Assembly (NCBI RefSeq): GCF_000178995.1
Contig: NZ_ADVZ01000003.1
Location: forward strand, 248,001-312,000
Source: Afipia sp. 1NLS2
GTDB lineage: Bacteria > Pseudomonadota > Alphaproteobacteria > Rhizobiales > Xanthobacteraceae
Direction of reading: 5' to 3'
Length of the DNA: 64,000 nt
A program made the position numbers and the translations under genes. The notes below the pieces were generated by a model. The model saw only the letters and a program-made list of their open reading frames with translations. It had not been told where the DNA came from and did no database searches. Position 1 is the first letter of the stretch. The number at the start of each line of letters is the position of its first letter. Below, piece by piece: positions 1 through 8,204 of this stretch.

Positions 1-525
1 AAGCCGATGAACGCGCCGCTCGCGTTTCCGTCTCAGGGCGCGGCGCCGATGGGACAAGGCTTTTCCGCGCCGGCCGGACCTCCACCGGCGGCCAGGCCGG
101 GTGGCGGCAATCAGGCGGATTGCATGAAGGGCTTCACGCCGCTGAAGCAGGAAGCCGAGAAGCGCGCCGAGGTCATCAAGGCTCTCGGCAAGCGCAAGGC
201 GCCCGCGAGCGAGGCTTGCAAGGCGCTCGGCGCGTTCGCGCAGTCCGAAACCAAGATGATCAACTACATCAGGTCCAATTCCCAGCGATGCGGGATTCCC
301 GCGCAGGTCGCCGAACAGATGCAGAAAGGCCACATGGGCACCGAGCAGATGCGCGTGAAGGTCTGTAATGCCGCCGAGCAGCAGGCCCGTGCGCCGCGCG
401 GCGGAGGAGCGATGAGTCTCAGCGAAGCGCTCGGCGCGTCCACGGAATTGCCCGAGGCGAAGCCGACCAAGCGCAATGGCGGCTCCACCTTCGACACCCT
501 GAGCGGCAATGTGCTGGCGCGCTGA
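1..525 (+). CDS. conserved hypothetical exported protein, 5' end outside window
   Basis: The reading frame is open from the first base of the window, so the true start and a probable signal peptide lie upstream; the first in-window ATG is at 7. The visible part begins with a Pro/Gly/Ala-rich stretch, then a helical domain with four spaced cysteines (CMKGF, EACKAL, QRCGIP, KVCNAA), which could form two disulfides in the periplasm. The C-terminus is Lys/Gly-rich. I recall similar small exported proteins in Bradyrhizobium and Rhodopseudomonas, but no function is known to me. It reads toward ubiA with a short gap containing a GGCCC/GGGCC hairpin at 535-547. Confidence 0.6.
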   Translation, partial: KPMNAPLAFPSQGAAPMGQGFSAPAGPPPAARPGGGNQADCMKGFTPLKQEAEKRAEVIKALGKRKAPASEACKALGAFAQSETKMINYIRSNSQRCGIPAQVAEQMQKGHMGTEQMRVKVCNAAEQQARAPRGGGAMSLSEALGASTELPEAKPTKRNGGSTFDTLSGNVLAR

Positions 526-564
526 GGCATCATTGGCCCGTCGGGCCGAATGGTTTTCTCTCCC

Positions 565-1500
565 ATGACGGATTTCAGCGCGCCCGTGGCCGATGCGACG
601 GCGAATTGGGTCGATACCTATGCGCCGCTATGGGCGCGGCCCTATCTGCGGCTGGCGCGGATGGACCGGCCGATTGGGACTTGGTTGCTGCTGATGCCAT
701 GCCTGTGGTCGGCAGCACTCGCGGCTGGCGTCGCGGATAATCTCTCTCATCTCCCGTCCACGCTTATTCTGTTCGCCATCGGCGCGCTGGTGATGCGCGG
801 CGCGGGCTGTACCTGGAACGACATCACCGACCGCGATCTCGACGCCAAGGTCGAGCGCACGCGTTCGCGCCCCATTCCTGCGGGGCAGGTGACGGCGAAG
901 CAGGCGGTAGTCTTTCTCGCGCTGCAATTGCTGGTCGGGCTTGGCGTGCTCTTGCAGTTCAACTGGTTCGCGGTGGCGACCGGCATCGCTTCGCTGATTG
1001 TGGTTGTGGTCTATCCTTTCATGAAGCGCATCACCTACTGGCCGCAGGCGGTGCTTGGCCTTGCGTTCTCATGGGGCGCGCTGATGGGATTTGCCGTGAT
1101 CCTGGCGCGGATCGATGCCGCCGCATTATGGCTCTATGCGGGATCGATCGCCTGGGTGATCGGCTACGACACGATCTATGCCCATCAGGACACCGAAGAC
1201 GACGCGCTGATTGGCGTGAAATCGACAGCGCTTCTGTTCGGGAAGAATACGCGAAGCTGGCTCGCGTTGTTCTATGGGCTGGCTGTGATCCTGATCGGTG
1301 CAGCACTGTGGTCGGCGGGCGCGGGCTTGCCGGCATGGCTCGGACTTGCGGTGTTCGCCGCACATCTGGTGTCGCAAATCATCCGCCTGCGCATTGCGGA
1401 TTCGACGCTGTGTCTGCGTCTGTTTCGCGGTAACCGCGATGCCGGCTTGCTGCTGTTCGCGGGCCTTGTGATCGACGCACTGGTGCGGGCCTGGAGTTAG
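565..1500 (+). CDS. ubiA: 4-hydroxybenzoate polyprenyltransferase
   Basis: Prenylates 4-hydroxybenzoate in the inner membrane, an early committed step of ubiquinone synthesis. The 311-residue product is a multi-helix UbiA-superfamily membrane protein. Both Asp-rich Mg-diphosphate motifs are visible: NDITDRDLD near residue 85 and YDTIYAHQDTEDD near residue 205. I chose the ATG at 565 (MTDFSAP) over the in-frame ATG at 550 because the downstream start matches the family N-terminus as I remember it; neither has a strong ribosome binding site. A clear terminator overlaps the stop codon. Confidence 0.93.
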   Translation: MTDFSAPVADATANWVDTYAPLWARPYLRLARMDRPIGTWLLLMPCLWSAALAAGVADNLSHLPSTLILFAIGALVMRGAGCTWNDITDRDLDAKVERTRSRPIPAGQVTAKQAVVFLALQLLVGLGVLLQFNWFAVATGIASLIVVVVYPFMKRITYWPQAVLGLAFSWGALMGFAVILARIDAAALWLYAGSIAWVIGYDTIYAHQDTEDDALIGVKSTALLFGKNTRSWLALFYGLAVILIGAALWSAGAGLPAWLGLAVFAAHLVSQIIRLRIADSTLCLRLFRGNRDAGLLLFAGLVIDALVRAWS

Positions 1501-1516
1501 GCCCGCTTCCTTTTTT
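1485..1516 (+). terminator. rho-independent terminator of ubiA
   Basis: An 8-bp perfect stem (GCGGGCCT at 1485-1492, AGGCCCGC at 1499-1506) with a 6-base loop is followed by TTCCTTTTTT. The stem includes the last ubiA codons and the TAG stop. Confidence 0.8.
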
Positions 1517-2048
1517 AATTCCGGGCGATGATCTCGCGCTCGCCGTGATGCACGGTGGGCTCGGATGCCGGACGCCCCGCCTTGCGCCGCGTGAGAAAAC
1601 GCGGCCTGCGGATGCGGATGACGTTGTGACGCCGGCGGCGCGGCGCGGGGTCGCCCGCGGCTTCGCCTTCTTCCTCGACTTGCGGCAACGCCAGCACGTC
1701 GCTCCAGGCCGACCATTGCCGTTCGATCTCGTCGGCATCGGTGCTCAGAAGCAGCGGCACGGACAAGGACGGATCGCGATGGATCAGCACAAGAGCCTCC
1801 GCGTCCTCGGTCTGCCGCCGTGCAATGCCGAGAAATTCTGGCATTCGCAGTTGCAGCGTCATGCGCATGCCGCGCACCATGCGGCGCACCACAACGCGTT
1901 CGCGATTGATTTCGATTTGCCGCGATCCGCCGTCGGCGCGGCCGTCGCGCGCCTCAAAACGGGCTGGCAAGGAAAGAGGGTCGAGCCGCAGATCGCGGCT
2001 CGACCCGGAAGCGGGTTGAGTCCCGCTTAGTCCGTATTGACGCCTCAC
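1515..2048 (-). CDS. DUF6101 family protein
   Basis: A 177-residue protein starting at GTG 2048 with a good GGGGAGAC ribosome binding site upstream. The N-terminal two thirds look like a compact beta-rich domain (RLDPLSLPARF, VVRRMVRGMRMTLQL); the C-terminus is very Arg-rich (PRRRRHNVIRIRRPRF). This pattern matches what I recall as the DUF6101 family of Bradyrhizobiaceae, whose function is unknown; the family name is from memory. It is convergent with ubiA. The Arg-rich tail might bind nucleic acid or membrane, which is only inference. Confidence 0.65.
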   Translation of the reverse strand: MRRQYGLSGTQPASGSSRDLRLDPLSLPARFEARDGRADGGSRQIEINRERVVVRRMVRGMRMTLQLRMPEFLGIARRQTEDAEALVLIHRDPSLSVPLLLSTDADEIERQWSAWSDVLALPQVEEEGEAAGDPAPRRRRHNVIRIRRPRFLTRRKAGRPASEPTVHHGEREIIARN

Positions 2049-2215
2049 GTTCTTGTCTCCCCGCCGGGATTATGTTCCCGGTCGATGCGAGGAGAATGTC
2101 AGGCGCGGCTCGGAATTCGCTTAAGAAGGCTGGTTAATCGGATGTTGCGCGCATCGCTTCGATTCGCATGCTTGATAAGAGGTTGGCCGACATGATTGAC
2201 GAGACCTTGCGCTTT

Positions 2216-2237
2216 CAAGAAATATTGTAAGTTCTTG
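2216..2237. promoter_or_regulatory. small inverted repeat upstream of pmbA
   Basis: CAAGAA at 2216-2221 and TTCTTG at 2232-2237 are separated by 10 bases, about 80 bases upstream of the chosen pmbA start, in a 270-base region without a gene. It could be an operator or chance; six-base arms are weak evidence. Confidence 0.25.
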
Positions 2238-2318
2238 CGATGGAATGCTTGCAGTCCGCGTAAAACAGGCACATCTCCATCCCTAACGCGTATCAACCCA
2301 AGCGGCAGGATTTCGTTC

Positions 2319-3740
2319 GTGAACTCTTCACCAAACGCAGTATCTTTGACCTCCCTTTCCCCGAACAACGCCGCTTCGTCCTCATCCGTCTCCGATCTGC
2401 TCGATCAGAGCGCGCTCACCGATATTGCGCAACGCCTCGTCGAGGCTGCGAAAAAAGCAGGCGCGGATGCCGCCGATGCGGTGGCAGTGCGCGGCGTGTC
2501 GCAAGGTGTCGAAATTCGCGACGGGCGCGTCGAGGAATCGGAGCGCTCCGAGGGTGACGATGTCGGCCTGCGGGTGCTGGTCGGCAAGCGGCAAGCGGTG
2601 GTCTCCACCAACGACATCAGCGGCGACAATGTCGCAACGCTCGCCGCGCGCGCGGTGGCGATGGCCAAGGTCGCGCCGGAGGACGCATTCGTGGGTCTTG
2701 CCGATCCGGCGTTGCTGGCGAAGGACTTTCCCAATCTCGATCTGCTCGACCGCGACGTGCCTTCGCTCGATGTCCTTGAGCGGCGCGCGCATGAAGCGGA
2801 GGAGGCGGCGCTCGCAGTGAAAGGCGTCACCAAATCCAGCGGCGCGTCGGCCTCGTCCGGCATCGGCGGCATGGTTCTTGTGACCAGCACCGGATTTCAT
2901 GGCGCTTACTTGCGTTCCAGCCAGGGCATCTCGATGACCGCGATCGCCGGCGAGGGCACCGGCATGGAGCGCGATTACGATTTCACCTCCGCCATTCATG
3001 GCGCGGACCTCGCATCGCCGCGCGATATCGGGCAGAGCGCAGGCGAGCGCGCCGTCGCCCGCGTCAATCCGCGCAAGGTTAAGACCTGCAAGGCGCCGGT
3101 GGTGTTCGATCCGCGCGTGGCGGGATCGCTGATCGGACACCTGATCGGGGCCGCAAATGGCGCGTCCGTCGCGCGCAAGACGAGCTTTCTCAAGGACAAG
3201 CTCGGACAGCAATTGTTCGACGGCAGCATCCGCATCATCGACGATCCGCTGCGGGTGCGCGGCCTGCGCTCGCAGACGTTCGATGCGGAAGGCGTGGCGG
3301 TGAAGCGGCGCGCGATCGTGGACGAGGGCGTGCTGACCACATGGTTGCTGGATTGCGCGACCGCGCGTGAGCTGGGCATGGCGACGACCGGCCATGCCCA
3401 TCGCGGCGTCTCGTCGTCGCCGTCGCCCGGTGCCTACAATCTGCACCTCGAGCCCGGTGACGTGACCCCGGAAGAATTAATGTCCGACATCAAGGAAGGT
3501 TTCTACATCACCGATCTGATCGGCTCGGGCGTCAATGGCGTCACCGGCGATTACAGCCGCGGCGCTTCGGGATTCTGGATCGAGAACGGCAAGCTCACCT
3601 ATGCGGTGAGCGAGGTTACGATTGCGGGGCATCTGTTCGATATCTTCAAGTCGATGCGGCCTGCGAACGATCTCGTCTTCAAGTATGGAGTGAACTCGCC
3701 GACCGTGCGGATCGAGGGGCTGACGATTGCCGGGCGTTGA
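2319..3740 (+). CDS. pmbA: TldD/PmbA (TldE) family metalloprotease subunit
   Basis: PmbA/TldE partners with TldD in a cytoplasmic heteromeric protease that degrades or matures small peptides (microcin B17, CcdA in E. coli). The 473-residue product shows family features: EIRDGRVEESERSEG near the N-terminus and a Gly-rich C-terminal region (GSGVNGVTGDYSRGASGFW). It lacks the HExxxH of TldD, as expected for the PmbA branch. The frame stays open back to 2196, but GTG 2319 (reading M-NSSPNAV) has AGGA 8 bases upstream and fits the family length. It heads the lipid A/KDO gene run and overlaps the next gene by 14 bases. Confidence 0.9.
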   Translation: MNSSPNAVSLTSLSPNNAASSSSVSDLLDQSALTDIAQRLVEAAKKAGADAADAVAVRGVSQGVEIRDGRVEESERSEGDDVGLRVLVGKRQAVVSTNDISGDNVATLAARAVAMAKVAPEDAFVGLADPALLAKDFPNLDLLDRDVPSLDVLERRAHEAEEAALAVKGVTKSSGASASSGIGGMVLVTSTGFHGAYLRSSQGISMTAIAGEGTGMERDYDFTSAIHGADLASPRDIGQSAGERAVARVNPRKVKTCKAPVVFDPRVAGSLIGHLIGAANGASVARKTSFLKDKLGQQLFDGSIRIIDDPLRVRGLRSQTFDAEGVAVKRRAIVDEGVLTTWLLDCATARELGMATTGHAHRGVSSSPSPGAYNLHLEPGDVTPEELMSDIKEGFYITDLIGSGVNGVTGDYSRGASGFWIENGKLTYAVSEVTIAGHLFDIFKSMRPANDLVFKYGVNSPTVRIEGLTIAGR

Positions 3741-4545
3741 CGACCATCTTGCGGCCGAGGCGATGCTTCTCGCAGGTACGCTGCGCGAGGCCGGACAGCT
3801 TGCGGCCGCAATGTTCGGCACCGACCTGAAAAGCTGGATCAAGGGCGGTTCGTCGCCGGTCTCCGACGCCGACATTGCGGTCAACCATTTTCTTGAAGAA
3901 CGATTGCGCTCCTTCAATCCCGATTACGGCTGGTTGTCGGAGGAAAGTGCCGACGATCTCGCACGGCTCGACAGGCCCCGCGTCTGGGTGGTCGATCCGA
4001 TCGACGGCACCCGCGCGTTTCTGAACAAGCGCAAGGATTGGTCGATCAGCGTCGCACTGGTCGAGGATGGAGTTCCCGTGCTCGGATGTGTCTATGCGCC
4101 GATGAGCGATGAATTCTATCTGGCCGAGCGCGGCAAGGGCGCGACCCTCAACGCCAGCGCGATCAATGCTGCGCGTGGCACCGACCTTGACCTGACGCGA
4201 ATCGCCGCGCCGCAGTCGATCCTCGATCGCGTGGCGAAAATCTCAGGCGGCACCGCCGGATATCCGCGGATCGGTTCGCTGGCGCTGCGGATGTGCCGCG
4301 TCGCCAATGGGGCCCTCGACGTCGCCTTTGCCGGTGGCCATAGCCGCGACTGGGATATTGCCGCTGCCGACCTGATTATCAGCGAGGCCGGGGGCGCCAT
4401 GACCGAACTGACCGGCGAAAACCTTCGCTACAACGGTCCCGAAGTGGCCCACGGCATCCTGATGGCGGCGGGCCGGTCCCGGCACCGGCACCTTTTGGAA
4501 ACCCTTGCCCGCAAGCCGGTTTTTAATGCCAATGCGCCTATTTGA
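3727..4545 (+). CDS. inositol monophosphatase family protein (CysQ-like 3'(2'),5'-bisphosphate nucleotidase)
   Basis: Belongs to the Mg-dependent, Li-sensitive phosphatase superfamily that hydrolyses inositol phosphates or PAP. Metal ligands are visible: SEES near residue 63, the DPIDGT motif near residue 87, and DWDIAAADL with EAGG near residue 205. Length (272 residues) is normal. The start is a TTG at 3727 inside the end of pmbA; translation is probably coupled. Substrate cannot be decided from sequence; the CysQ-like reading (PAP recycling in sulfur metabolism) is the commonest annotation for this alphaproteobacterial neighbour of pmbA. Confidence 0.85.
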   Translation: MPGVDDHLAAEAMLLAGTLREAGQLAAAMFGTDLKSWIKGGSSPVSDADIAVNHFLEERLRSFNPDYGWLSEESADDLARLDRPRVWVVDPIDGTRAFLNKRKDWSISVALVEDGVPVLGCVYAPMSDEFYLAERGKGATLNASAINAARGTDLDLTRIAAPQSILDRVAKISGGTAGYPRIGSLALRMCRVANGALDVAFAGGHSRDWDIAAADLIISEAGGAMTELTGENLRYNGPEVAHGILMAAGRSRHRHLLETLARKPVFNANAPI

Positions 4546-4586
4546 GGCTTGAATTACCGCGCTGGTCCGTGTTTCTAGGGGCCATC

Positions 4587-4835
4587 ATGCCGGATCCCGC
4601 ACCGCCTCAATTGCTTCATCTCGTCATCGGTGGAGAGGTTTCCGCCCTCGATGACACGACCTTCAAGGATTTGTCGAAGGTCGAGACGGTGGGCTTGTTC
4701 CCGAATTATGCCACGGCCTATCAGGCGTGGAAGGCGAAGGCGCAGCAATCGGTCGATAACGCACACATGCGCTACTTCATTGTGCATATTCACCGTCTGC
4801 TCGATCCCGGACACGATTCGAAAACCGGACATTGA
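4587..4835 (+). CDS. DUF4170 domain protein
   Basis: An 82-residue protein starting at ATG 4587 with AGGGG eight bases upstream. The core (LHLVIGGEVSAL, YATAYQAWKAKAQ, MRYFIVHIHRLL) matches DUF4170, a small alphaproteobacterial family usually found between the CysQ-like gene and the DUF374 acyltransferase, as here. Its stop codon overlaps the next start (TTGA junction), so co-translation is likely. No function is established; the location suggests an accessory role in lipid A or KDO synthesis. Confidence 0.8.
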   Translation: MPDPAPPQLLHLVIGGEVSALDDTTFKDLSKVETVGLFPNYATAYQAWKAKAQQSVDNAHMRYFIVHIHRLLDPGHDSKTGH

Positions 4836-5545
4836 ACTTGTCGCTTCGTAAACTGGGCCGAGCCGGCTGGGTGCAGCAGACTGCGGGTTTCCTCGCGGCC
4901 GAGTTTTTGCGCCTGGTATGGTGGACCAACAGGTTCGAATACGAGCCGCCGGATGTGTATGAGCAGGCCGAGCATCATATGCCGGTGATCGTCGCGTTCT
5001 GGCATGGACAGCATTTCATGATGCCGTTCTTGAAGAAGAAGAAATATCCCGCCAAGGTTTTGATCTCGCGTCACCGCGACGGCGAGATCAATGCGATTGC
5101 CGCTGAGCGGCTCGATGTCGGCACCGTGCGTGGCTCCGGCGATCACGGCTCCGAGTTTCACCGCAAGGGCGGCGTGGGGGCGTTCAAGGCGATGCTGCGC
5201 ACGCTGGACAGCAATATCAATATGGCGCTGACGGCGGACGTGCCGAAGGTTGCGCGCAAGGCCGGGCTCGGTGTCATCATGCTGGCGCGTGAATCCGGGC
5301 GGCCGATCCTGCCGGTGGCGATCGCGACCAGCCGCTTCAAGCGGCTGAACAACTGGGATCGTTCCGTCATCAACCTGCCGTTCGGGCGCGGGATCATGGC
5401 GGCAGGCGAACTGATCCATGTGCCGCCGGATGCCGACGACGCCGCAATGGAGATCCTGCGCCAGCAGCTTGAAGGTGCGCTCAATGCCGTGAACCGTCTC
5501 GCCTATACGCGGGTCGGTCATCCCGATGAGGGTCTCAATGGCTGA
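4832..5545 (+). CDS. lysophospholipid acyltransferase family protein (DUF374)
   Basis: A 237-residue DUF374 protein related to the LPLAT acyltransferases. Conserved blocks are FWHGQH near residue 52, SRHRDGEINA near residue 78 and a GSGDHGSEFHRKGG block near residue 105. The family lies beside waaA in many alphaproteobacteria and is thought to act on lipid A or a related lipid at the inner membrane; the substrate is not established. TTG start at 4832 overlaps the preceding stop, and the 3' end overlaps the waaA start, so this is an operon member. Confidence 0.85.
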   Translation: MNLSLRKLGRAGWVQQTAGFLAAEFLRLVWWTNRFEYEPPDVYEQAEHHMPVIVAFWHGQHFMMPFLKKKKYPAKVLISRHRDGEINAIAAERLDVGTVRGSGDHGSEFHRKGGVGAFKAMLRTLDSNINMALTADVPKVARKAGLGVIMLARESGRPILPVAIATSRFKRLNNWDRSVINLPFGRGIMAAGELIHVPPDADDAAMEILRQQLEGALNAVNRLAYTRVGHPDEGLNG

Positions 5546-6842
5546 TGCCCTGCCGGTGACGCTTGGTGTTTACCGGCGAGCGTCGGCTCTGGCGGCGCCT
5601 CTGGCGGGCCTTCTTATCGGACGCAGGCTGAGGCAAGGCAAGGAAGACCCTGCGCGCATTAATGAGCGTCGTGGCAGTCCGGGCCTCGCGCGGCCGCCGG
5701 GACCGCTCGTCTGGATTCATGGCGCGAGCGTCGGCGAGGTGCTCGCGGCGGCGGAACTGATCGATCGGCTGCGCGCGCTCAATCTGCGCGTCCTTCTGAC
5801 TTCGGGCACGCGCACGTCGGCGGAGATCGTCGCGAGGCGTTTTCCGCCGGATGTCATTCATCAGTTCATTCCCTTCGATGTCCCGGCTTTCGTCGAGCGC
5901 TTTCTCGATCACTGGAAGCCGGGTCTTGCGCTGTTCATTGAATCCGATCTCTGGCCGAACCTGTTGCTGTCGGCTGCCGACCGGCGGGTGCCTCTCGTCC
6001 TGATCAACGGGCGCATGTCGCCGCGTTCGTTTCCGCGCTGGCGCAGGGCGCGCGGCACCATCGCGGCGCTGCTGTCGTGCTTCGATCTGTGCCTCACGCA
6101 ATCCGACATCGATCACGAACGTTTCGCTGCGCTCGGCAGTCCCAATGTCATGACTTCCGGCAATCTCAAGCTCGACATCAAGGCGCTGCCTGCCGATCCC
6201 GAGAGGTTCGAACGGCTGAAAGCGGCGACGGGACGGCGGACGGTTTTCGTCGCGGCTTCGACCCATCCCGGCGAGGAGGAGATCATCATCGACGCGCATC
6301 GGCGTCTGGCCAGGGATATTCCGTCGCTTCTCACGGTCATTGTGCCGCGTCATCCACAGCGCGGGCCGGCCATTGCGCAGTTGGCTGCCGTCTCCCGCTT
6401 GCAGGTGCAATTGCGCTCGCGCGGCGATCTGCCTTCGGCAGATACGGATATCTATATTGCCGATACGATGGGCGAACTCGGGTTGTTCTATCGCATCGCG
6501 CCGGTGGTGTTCATGGGCGGCTCGCTCGTTCCACACGGCGGACAGAATCCGATCGAACCGGCCAAGCTCGATGCCGCAATCCTGCACGGGCCTCATGTGT
6601 TCAACTTCAAGGATATTTATGCCCAACTCGACCGCGAAGAAGGCGCGCTTCTGGCTCGTGGCCCCGAGGAGTTCGTCACGCTGCTGCGTCATCTGCTCGG
6701 CAATCCGATCGCGCGCAATCGCCTTGCCGCGTCTGCACAGAGTGTCGTGACGCGGCTCGGCGGCGCGGTCGACAAGACGATGGCGGCGTTGGAGCCTTAT
6801 CTGTTGCAGATGCGAATCGAGCAGGGGGCTGCCGATGCGTGA
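5538..6842 (+). CDS. waaA: 3-deoxy-D-manno-octulosonic acid transferase
   Basis: Transfers KDO from CMP-KDO onto the lipid A precursor at the cytoplasmic face of the inner membrane. The 434-residue product is a GT-B glycosyltransferase: the N-terminal half carries the acceptor-site WIHGASVGE motif near residue 58, and the C-terminal half has VFMGGSLVPHGGQNPIEPA, the CMP-KDO binding region. ATG 5538 is preferred over ATG 5526 because AGGG sits six bases upstream of it. The gene overlaps both neighbours. Whether it adds one or two KDO residues cannot be read here. Confidence 0.95.
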   Translation: MADALPVTLGVYRRASALAAPLAGLLIGRRLRQGKEDPARINERRGSPGLARPPGPLVWIHGASVGEVLAAAELIDRLRALNLRVLLTSGTRTSAEIVARRFPPDVIHQFIPFDVPAFVERFLDHWKPGLALFIESDLWPNLLLSAADRRVPLVLINGRMSPRSFPRWRRARGTIAALLSCFDLCLTQSDIDHERFAALGSPNVMTSGNLKLDIKALPADPERFERLKAATGRRTVFVAASTHPGEEEIIIDAHRRLARDIPSLLTVIVPRHPQRGPAIAQLAAVSRLQVQLRSRGDLPSADTDIYIADTMGELGLFYRIAPVVFMGGSLVPHGGQNPIEPAKLDAAILHGPHVFNFKDIYAQLDREEGALLARGPEEFVTLLRHLLGNPIARNRLAASAQSVVTRLGGAVDKTMAALEPYLLQMRIEQGAADA

Positions 6843-7845
6843 GCCAGGCTTCTGGTACGCATCGCCTTCGCTTGCCTCGCTGCTGCTCGCGCCCATTGCC
6901 GCGATCTATGGCGCGGTGTCAGGCGCGCGCATGGTGCGTCAGGGCGCGCGCGCCGCTGTTCCGGTGATTTGCGTCGGCAACTACCATCTCGGCGGCGCGG
7001 GCAAAACGCCGACCACGTTGCGGCTGGTGGAGATGCTGCGCTCGCTCGGCGAGACGCCATTCGTGGTGAGCCGGGGTTATGGCGGCAGCCTCACGGGGCC
7101 GGTGCGTGTTGCGGATCATTCGGCCACCGAGGTCGGCGACGAGCCGAAGATGATGGCGCGTCATGTGCCGGTGATCGTCGCGCGCGACCGCGTCGCGGGC
7201 GCGGAGCTTGCACGCGACGAAGGCGCGAGCGTGGTCCTGCTCGATGACGGATTTCAGAATCCGGCGCTCGACAAGGATGCATCGGTGATCGTGATCGACG
7301 CCGCGCGCGGGCTCGGCAATGGTTGCGTGTTTCCCGCAGGCCCGTTGCGGGCACCACTTGCCGTGCAGATCGCGCGCACCAACGCGCTGGTCGTGATCGG
7401 CGAGGGCAATGCCGCGAACGATGTCGCGCAGGGCGTGGTGCAGCGCGGCGGCCTCGTGCTGCGCGCCGCGTTCGTACCGGATGAACCGGTTGTCGCGCGA
7501 TTGCGAGGACAGCGTGTGCTGGCTTTCGCAGGGATCGGCGATCCAGTCCGGTTTTTCGCGACGCTGCGCGCTCATGGCATTGAGGTAGCGTCACAGCGAG
7601 CGTTCGCCGACCATCATCCCTTCACGTCTGACGACATCGATGCGCTGGCGCGCGAAGCACAGGCAGGCGGGCTGACGCTGGTGACGACGGAGAAGGATTT
7701 CGCGCGGATCGAAGGCAATCCGGCGCTTGCAGCTCATGCCATGCAGATCGTTTCGTTTCCGGTGACGTTGCGGATCGAGGACGAAGGGGCGCTCGAGGAT
7801 TTTCTGAAAGACCGGCTCCGCCGGGCGCGACAGGACCGCCAGTAA
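6835..7845 (+). CDS. lpxK: tetraacyldisaccharide 4'-kinase
   Basis: Phosphorylates the 4' position of the lipid A disaccharide at the inner membrane. The 336-residue protein has an N-terminal membrane-associated helix (residues about 8-25), a P-loop (GNYHLGGAGKTPT near residue 45) and the family signature LLDDGFQNP near residue 137. It overlaps the end of waaA by 8 bases and is the last gene of the envelope operon. The next gene is convergent. Confidence 0.96.
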   Translation: MREPGFWYASPSLASLLLAPIAAIYGAVSGARMVRQGARAAVPVICVGNYHLGGAGKTPTTLRLVEMLRSLGETPFVVSRGYGGSLTGPVRVADHSATEVGDEPKMMARHVPVIVARDRVAGAELARDEGASVVLLDDGFQNPALDKDASVIVIDAARGLGNGCVFPAGPLRAPLAVQIARTNALVVIGEGNAANDVAQGVVQRGGLVLRAAFVPDEPVVARLRGQRVLAFAGIGDPVRFFATLRAHGIEVASQRAFADHHPFTSDDIDALAREAQAGGLTLVTTEKDFARIEGNPALAAHAMQIVSFPVTLRIEDEGALEDFLKDRLRRARQDRQ

Positions 7846-7848
7846 GCC

Positions 7849-8076
7849 TTAGGCTTTTTTCTTCACGGAACCCGGAAAAGTCCGTTCCATCGCGGCCTGT
7901 GGGGTCGCATAGGCTTCCTGCCGGTCCACGCTCCACAGTGAGAGTTCCTCAAGCGGGATGTGTTCCCCGGTCACGGCGCACACCACATAGGCGCCCGGGG
8001 AGAGGATACGGAAATCGCCGTCCAGATATTCGACCTTGGCTTCGCCACGGCCGGACGGCCCGAATTTATTCAACAA
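7849..8076 (-). CDS. DUF2093 domain protein
   Basis: A 75-residue protein read from TTG 8076, with a GGGAGA ribosome binding site about eight bases upstream; the frame is open further to 8163 but that extension is Arg-rich and outside the family. The core FRILSPGAYVVCAVTGEHIPL and EELSLWSV match DUF2093, a small alphaproteobacterial family of unknown function commonly found next to lpxK. A CxxT-like segment rather than a metal knuckle is seen, so no metal binding is claimed. Confidence 0.75.
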   Translation of the reverse strand: MLNKFGPSGRGEAKVEYLDGDFRILSPGAYVVCAVTGEHIPLEELSLWSVDRQEAYATPQAAMERTFPGSVKKKA

Positions 8077-8184
8077 GATAAAAGTCTCCCGAAAGCCCCG
8101 CCCCGGCATTCCGATCAGGCGCCGTGATTTTACTACAGATAGGCCATGGAGAGGCGGGGTCAACCGCCAATCCAGGGACCTTTC

Positions 8185-8204
8185 AAAGGCCTCTATGGGC
8201 CTTT
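8185..8204 (-). terminator. weak hairpin at the 3' end of nirK
   Basis: AAAGGCC at 8185-8191 pairs with GGCCTTT at 8198-8204, overlapping the nirK stop codon. There is no strong T tract after it on the minus strand, so it may protect the mRNA end rather than terminate. Confidence 0.35.
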